A stretch of 34,203 nt of DNA from positions 1 to 34,203 of IMG/VR virus record IMGVR_UViG_3300034062_002170, one strand, 5' to 3'. Source of the stretch: a virus. Positions 31,045-34,203 of this stretch are shown here, piece after piece; position 1 is the stretch's first letter; each line of letters begins with the position of its first letter. The translations under genes were made by a program, and so were the position numbers. The notes beneath the pieces were generated by a model. It saw only the letters and a program-made list of their open reading frames with translations, made no database searches and was not told where the DNA came from.

Positions 31045-31639
31045 TCCTATATTGCTTCCAGACATTAAAGATCCTCAATTTTGGACCATGTCTGCTAGTG
31101 TGGCAGCAGAAGATGTTACTTTGAATATTTTAAAGTATGCTTTTAATGAACTTATTCAACTTCCAGGGTTTGCTAAGTATGGACAAATTAAAGATACTAA
31201 TGGTCTTATGGTTGTACCTATATACCCTGTAACAAATGCTGGGGTAAGACTACCAGAGACATCTATTCCAGATGAACTAACAATAATTTATGATGATTTT
31301 ATAAAGTCTAGATCTGGAGAGTATAAATACTTTTATCCTATAAAGGGTGTTCAGTCAAGATTTAAGGTAACAACATATGACTATGCTGTAACAAGGATTA
31401 TTACTAATAGGTTGGTAGAAATTATAGATAGGGAAGATGAGGCTGCCTCAGACATTAATGGCTTTATGAGGCAATATTACGGGGGGAATCATAGAATTAT
31501 GCTTCATTGTGTAAATGCTTATCAAACAACATACTTAAAAGACGCTACTACCTTAGATGATCAAAGAAGTGTTTTTTCTCAAGATATTATAATAAAGGCA
31601 GACTATCATATGCTGCCAATAAATAGTAAGTTTGCATAA
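31028..31639 (+). CDS. Tail terminator-like protein, 203 aa
   Basis: The product has 203 residues from ATG 31028 (or 200 from TTG 31037, which has a better-spaced AGGAG at 31023-31027; I cannot decide between them). It has SPILLPDIKDPQFWTMSASV, VVPIYPVTNAGVRLPETSIP and YDYAVTRIITNRLVEIIDRE. It precedes the tail tube gene, the usual place for the tail terminator that ends tube growth and binds the neck. The strand/helix order (DELTIIYDDFIKS, FYPIKGVQSRFKVTTYDY) is consistent with that fold. It overlaps the previous gene by 17 bases. Confidence 0.62.
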   Translation: MISLASPILLPDIKDPQFWTMSASVAAEDVTLNILKYAFNELIQLPGFAKYGQIKDTNGLMVVPIYPVTNAGVRLPETSIPDELTIIYDDFIKSRSGEYKYFYPIKGVQSRFKVTTYDYAVTRIITNRLVEIIDREDEAASDINGFMRQYYGGNHRIMLHCVNAYQTTYLKDATTLDDQRSVFSQDIIIKADYHMLPINSKFA

Positions 31640-31647
31640 ACAAGATA

Positions 31648-31653
31648 TATAAT
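31648..31653 (+). promoter_or_regulatory. Possible -10 box TATAAT before tail tube gene
   Basis: TATAAT without an upstream TG in the 62-base gap before the tail tube gene, 48 bases from the ATG at 31702. A GAGGAGG ribosome site lies at 31687-31693. No good -35. Weak candidate only. Confidence 0.35.
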
Positions 31654-31701
31654 TGTACTGAGGAACGCCCCCACTATTAAAAACTAGAGGAGGAAAAAAA
31701 C

Positions 31702-32376
31702 ATGGCTTATACTCGTGGAGATTCAAAACAGATTATCGTAGGTGCCGCAGCACTTTTTATCGGAGACTATTCATTAGAATATTATGAAGCACTTTCCGCA
31801 TACAAATTTTCTGCAGCCGCAGCAAGTGCAAACGGACTTCCAGCATTCGTACAAGGTACAAGTTTTAAAGAAACTTTATCAGGCGGAGCAGGAGACGCAG
31901 CATATTGGTCAAACGTAGGCTACACAATGAATGGTTTGGAAATGCAATTCCAACCAGACTTTGGTGAAGTTCAAGTTGATCAATTACTAGACGTTGCTCG
32001 TTTGTACAAGCAAGGAATGACCGTAAGTTTAGTCACCGCATTTGGTGAAGCAACTTTGGAAAACCTTGTAACTGCAATTGCAGGAGATGATGCTGACCTA
32101 ACAGGCAACTCATCTACATCTAATGGTCAAACACTTGAGTTATTGTCTGGAGATATCGGAGACGTACCATTGGAGCGAGCAATCGCTGCAGTTGGTCCAG
32201 GAACTGGTGACCCAAACACAACTAAAGAACGTGTCTATGTTGCAAACCGTGCACTTTCAATTGAAAATGTAACAGTTTCAGCAAAACGTGACGAACCATC
32301 AATGTTTGAAGTAACATTCCGCTTGCTCTCAGCAGCAAACGGATCTTACGGAAAAATTGTTGATCGTACCGTTTAA
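31702..32376 (+). CDS. Major tail tube protein
   Basis: The 224-residue protein has a Ser/Ala-rich start (MAYTRGDSKQIIVGAAALF), GYTMNGLEMQFQPDFGEVQV, LLDVARLYKQGMTVSLVTAF and SIENVTVSAKRDEPSMFEVT, the strand-and-loop order of tail tube proteins, whose hexameric rings stack to form the tail. Codons are GC-richer than in neighbouring genes (many GCA, GAC, CGT), as in the capsid gene, so high expression is likely. A GAGGAGG ribosome site precedes the ATG. A strong terminator follows. It sits just before the chaperone and tape measure genes apart from a cupin gene. Confidence 0.85.
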   Translation: MAYTRGDSKQIIVGAAALFIGDYSLEYYEALSAYKFSAAAASANGLPAFVQGTSFKETLSGGAGDAAYWSNVGYTMNGLEMQFQPDFGEVQVDQLLDVARLYKQGMTVSLVTAFGEATLENLVTAIAGDDADLTGNSSTSNGQTLELLSGDIGDVPLERAIAAVGPGTGDPNTTKERVYVANRALSIENVTVSAKRDEPSMFEVTFRLLSAANGSYGKIVDRTV

Positions 32377-32397
32377 GATAAATTCATAAACACTTAG

Positions 32398-32424
32398 CCC
32401 ACTCTCTTTAAGGGGGTGGGTTTT
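32398..32424 (+). terminator. Rho-independent terminator after tail tube gene
   Basis: CCCACTCTCT (32398-32407) pairs with AGGGGGTGGG (32411-32420), ten pairs including two G-T wobbles, loop TTA, followed by TTTT. A new extended -10 box starts two bases after the T-run. Confidence 0.8.
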
Positions 32425-32425
32425 G

Positions 32426-32434
32426 TGCTATAAT
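32426..32434 (+). promoter_or_regulatory. Extended -10 promoter box TGCTATAAT (cupin)
   Basis: Perfect TGnTATAAT immediately after the terminator, 22 bases before the ATG of the cupin gene, with GGAAAGG as ribosome site. Confidence 0.7.
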
Positions 32435-32456
32435 TTTTATCTAGGAAAGGTAAGAA

Positions 32457-32852
32457 ATGTCTTTTTATTTAGGTCAAATAGAAATTTTAAATCCAGCAAT
32501 AAACCTATCTACAGTTAAAGATGGTAGAGGTGCAATTCTAAGTTGGGTATCAGAAGAAGATATAAAAGAGTTTACTATGTTATATTTTTACCCACATCAA
32601 ACTAGGGGAAATCACTATCATCCAGAATTTGTTGAATATTTTTTAGTAACAGAAGGATCTATAATTTTAACAACAATAGACAGTAATACAGGTGAGCAAC
32701 TTAGCATAACGGGGGGTAGGGGATTTTGTTTTAGAACCCCTATTGGAGTTCCTCATGCTACAAATGCACTTGAATTTTCAACATGCATATCCTTATTGAC
32801 AAAAACTTGGGATTCTTGCGATAGTCCGATTGTCCAACAGCCTTTGTTTTAA
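32457..32852 (+). CDS. Cupin protein, sugar isomerase/epimerase-like
   Basis: The 131-residue product is a single-domain cupin. Metal ligands are in GNHYHPEFVEYF (His53, His55, Glu60) and GVPHATN (His100), the usual two-motif cupin pattern. AILSWVSEEDIKEFTMLYFY and FCFRTPIGVP resemble WxcM/FdtA-like sugar-nucleotide isomerases and related metal-binding cupins. Such enzymes act on dTDP-sugars in surface-glycan synthesis. It is not part of the tail assembly set: it lies between the tube and chaperone genes, has its own promoter, and is flanked by a terminator, so it looks like a moron (added accessory gene). Substrate not determined. A metal-binding non-enzymatic role is possible. Confidence 0.75.
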   Translation: MSFYLGQIEILNPAINLSTVKDGRGAILSWVSEEDIKEFTMLYFYPHQTRGNHYHPEFVEYFLVTEGSIILTTIDSNTGEQLSITGGRGFCFRTPIGVPHATNALEFSTCISLLTKTWDSCDSPIVQQPLF

Positions 32853-32862
32853 GTCTGTTTTA

Positions 32863-32871
32863 TGCTATAAT
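32863..32871 (+). promoter_or_regulatory. Extended -10 promoter box TGCTATAAT (tail chaperones)
   Basis: Perfect TGnTATAAT in the gap after the cupin gene, 25 bases before the ATG at 32897. Followed by AGGAGG at 32886-32891. It should drive the chaperone and tape measure genes. Confidence 0.7.
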
Positions 32872-32896
32872 TTTAATATATCCATAGGAGGATTTA

Positions 32897-33241
32897 ATGG
32901 CAACAAGTGTTTACCAAGTTGTAGAGATAGAGTTAATAGACGGTACAAAGTTAACTTTAAGACCTTTAAAAATTTCTTTATTAAGAGATTTTATGAAAAA
33001 GTTTCAGGGGTTAGATAACGTAGATGTAGCATCAGATAACGATAAATCAATGGATTTATTAATAGATTGTGTTCAAATTGCTATGCAACAATACAGTCCA
33101 GAATTATCAACAGACAGAAAAAAACTAGAAGATGTAATTGATTTACCAACAGTATACAAAATAATTGAAATTGCTTCAGGGGTTAAACTTAACGACCCAA
33201 ACCTTCTAGCCGCAACAGCGGCTCTAAGTGGTCAGATTTAG
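32897..33241 (+). CDS. Tail assembly chaperone, short form (gpG-like)
   Basis: The 114-residue product begins MATSVYQVVEIELIDGTKLT, with LRPLKISLLRDFMKKFQGLD and DLPTVYKIIEIASG. Size, position before the tape measure gene and the frameshift signal near its end identify it as the short tail assembly chaperone, which binds and folds the tape measure protein during tail assembly. It ends at TAG 33239-33241 if ribosomes do not slip. It starts at an AGGAGG site with its own extended -10 box. Confidence 0.85.
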   Translation: MATSVYQVVEIELIDGTKLTLRPLKISLLRDFMKKFQGLDNVDVASDNDKSMDLLIDCVQIAMQQYSPELSTDRKKLEDVIDLPTVYKIIEIASGVKLNDPNLLAATAALSGQI

Positions 33242-33579
33242 ATCTTGTACCTATAGAATCTGAAGTATTTCTTCTTGGTAATTGGAAAGATTATCAAGAA
33301 TTGGAGGATAGTTTATCGATGCCTGAGTTAGTGGCCATTCTCGAAGCAAAAAGAGAAAAAGACCATACTGACAGAAAATTTTTAGGTGCCTTGCAAGGTG
33401 TTGACATAGACAAGGGTACTAGTGCTGACGCACAAGATGAATGGGAAAGAATAAAAGCAAAGGCTTTTAGTAAAGGTAAAAGTAATAACCCTAATGATAT
33501 TGTTTCTTTAAATGGGGCTGCAGCAAAAAGGGCTGGCTTTGGAATTGGGGAGGGCCTTGATTACGAGGTAATTGATTAA
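32897..33579 (+). CDS. Tail assembly chaperone, frameshifted long form (gpGT-like)
   Basis: This is the -1 frameshift product: bases 32897-33202 in frame one, then from 33202 to the TAA at 33577-33579 in the -1 frame, about 227 residues. The slippery heptamer C-CCA-AAC (33196-33202) is exactly in the zero frame, and a hairpin follows 5 bases later. The added part (SGSKWSDLDLVPIESEVFLL, MPELVAILEAKREKDHTDRK, GALQGVDIDKGTS) matches the extension expected in GT chaperones of tailed phages. The second frame has no good independent start: its first candidate is a TTG at 33301 without a ribosome site. The long form couples chaperone and tail tube. Confidence 0.85.
33196..33223 (+). promoter_or_regulatory. 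Programmed -1 frameshift site with hairpin
   Basis: CCCAAAC (33196-33202) is followed after 5 bases by AGCCGC (33208-33213), loop AACA, and GCGGCT (33218-33223). The 6-base-pair GC-rich stem at this spacing is a classic frameshift stimulator. The zero-frame codons are CCA AAC, slipping to CCC AAA. Confidence 0.85.
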
Positions 33580-34203
33580 TGGCTGAAAATATAAATACTA
33601 ATATTAATATTGATGTTAATATTGCAGAGGCTCTTGGCAAATTAAAGTCTTTAGAAAAACAAATACAATCATTTAATAAGAATATTATTCAAGGTAGTGC
33701 TCAAGCACGAAGTGTACAAAATGATTTTAATGCAAGTTTAATTCACAATATAAACGCCACTGGAAAATTTACTGCCTCTATGGGCAAAGTTCATACAGAA
33801 ACTGAAAGATTTACTAACGCTTTAGAAAAAAATAAATTTTCTGCTAGAGAATATTTTAGATATTCAATGGCCTCTACAAAAACCTTTGGAAAACTATTTG
33901 GAAAAGAATTTAGCACTATTACAAAAGTTGCTGAAGAAAGAGTAAAAGAATTACAGGCTAGACATATAGAACTTGGTCGTGCTGCAGATGGTGCTATGAG
34001 AGCAGTAAAGATTGTTCCTAAATCTCTTGATTACTCAAAAGCAACTACTTCTATGCAATTAGCAATACAAAAACAACAAATATTTAATAAGTTATTAGAT
34101 ACTGGAACAACCAAACTTTTAAATTTTGGTAAAAATACTCAATGGGCTGGTCGTCAGTTGATGGTGGGTTTTACAATTCCACTTACTATTTTAGGGTCTA
34201 CAG
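33579..34203 (+). CDS. Tape measure protein, N-terminal part (3' truncated by window edge)
   Basis: The ATG at 33579 overlaps the preceding stop (TAATG) and the frame is open to the window end, giving about 208 residues of a longer protein. It shows a helical start (EALGKLKSLEKQIQSFNKNI), Gln/Asn-rich and Lys-rich helices (KVAEERVKELQARHIELGRA), and a hydrophobic segment NTQWAGRQLMVGFTIPLTIL near the cut end. This is the usual beginning of a tape measure protein, which sets tail length and passes into the host membrane at injection. Its place after the chaperones fits. Confidence 0.88.
   Translation, partial: MAENINTNINIDVNIAEALGKLKSLEKQIQSFNKNIIQGSAQARSVQNDFNASLIHNINATGKFTASMGKVHTETERFTNALEKNKFSAREYFRYSMASTKTFGKLFGKEFSTITKVAEERVKELQARHIELGRAADGAMRAVKIVPKSLDYSKATTSMQLAIQKQQIFNKLLDTGTTKLLNFGKNTQWAGRQLMVGFTIPLTILGST

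Noticed and set aside
33301-33579. Independent gene starting at TTG 33301.
   Set aside because: The same frame is open upstream to 33193 and joins the chaperone by a clear -1 frameshift; no ribosome site before the TTG.
1-34203. CRISPR arrays, tRNA genes, insertion sequences, integrase or repressor genes.
   Set aside because: No regularly spaced repeats, tRNA-like cloverleaf, transposase or integrase motifs were noticed in reading; a dedicated tRNA scan could not be run.

Overview
This window is an interior piece of the genome of a tailed double-stranded DNA phage (Caudoviricetes). The portal, prohead protease/scaffold, HK97-type major capsid protein, connector genes, tail tube, G/GT-type frameshifted tail chaperone and tape measure protein follow one another in the order usual for a long-tailed, siphovirus-like virion. 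The DNA is AT-rich, most genes overlap or abut, and no integrase, repressor or terminase gene is visible. The host cannot be read directly. The SLT lysozyme-like protein ending in a CKAWDF...GWY tail, the small actinophage-like holin and possible leaderless transcripts are compatible with an aquatic, possibly actinobacterial, host, but this is weak inference. LAYOUT: (1) Bases 1-11283 form a receptor-binding locus. It holds four glycine-rich adhesin-like proteins, several trimeric-fibre shaft proteins built from shared modules, small beta-rich structural proteins, and two FN3 proteins with (PPFF)n linkers, one ending in a Hint (hedgehog/intein) domain and the other in an S74 intramolecular chaperone. 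(2) Bases 11327-16692 hold an unusual cassette of six different 2-oxoglutarate/Fe(II) oxygenases (prolyl-4-hydroxylase-like), with two proteins resembling DUF6065 between the first and second. (3) Bases 16689-18139 hold a strong promoter, a holin-like protein and a GT-B glycosyltransferase. (4) Bases 18136-18935 are a short minus-strand island with an exported lysozyme-like protein and a small Cys-containing protein. (5) Bases 19010-20950 encode a B12-dependent (class II) ribonucleotide reductase. (6) Bases 20980-24570 encode a very large, probably lectin-like structural protein. (7) Bases 24589-34203 hold the head and tail module, interrupted by a cupin gene with its own promoter. EXPRESSION: many genes or gene groups are preceded by an extended -10 box, TGnTATAAT, usually without a clear -35. 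It often lies only 15-25 bases before the start codon, giving very short leaders, and in a few places the start would be leaderless. Two clear terminators lie after the major capsid and tail tube genes. The tail chaperone carries a textbook -1 frameshift signal (CCCAAAC plus hairpin). The protease gene contains an internal ribosome site that should give a free scaffold protein. HOW IT FITS TOGETHER: the left half is devoted to an elaborate host-recognition apparatus. It is followed directly by enzymes that could hydroxylate or otherwise modify proteins or glycans, and by a glycosyltransferase. The most interesting hypothesis is that the oxygenase array modifies the Pro-rich or Gly-rich fibre proteins or associated glycans.
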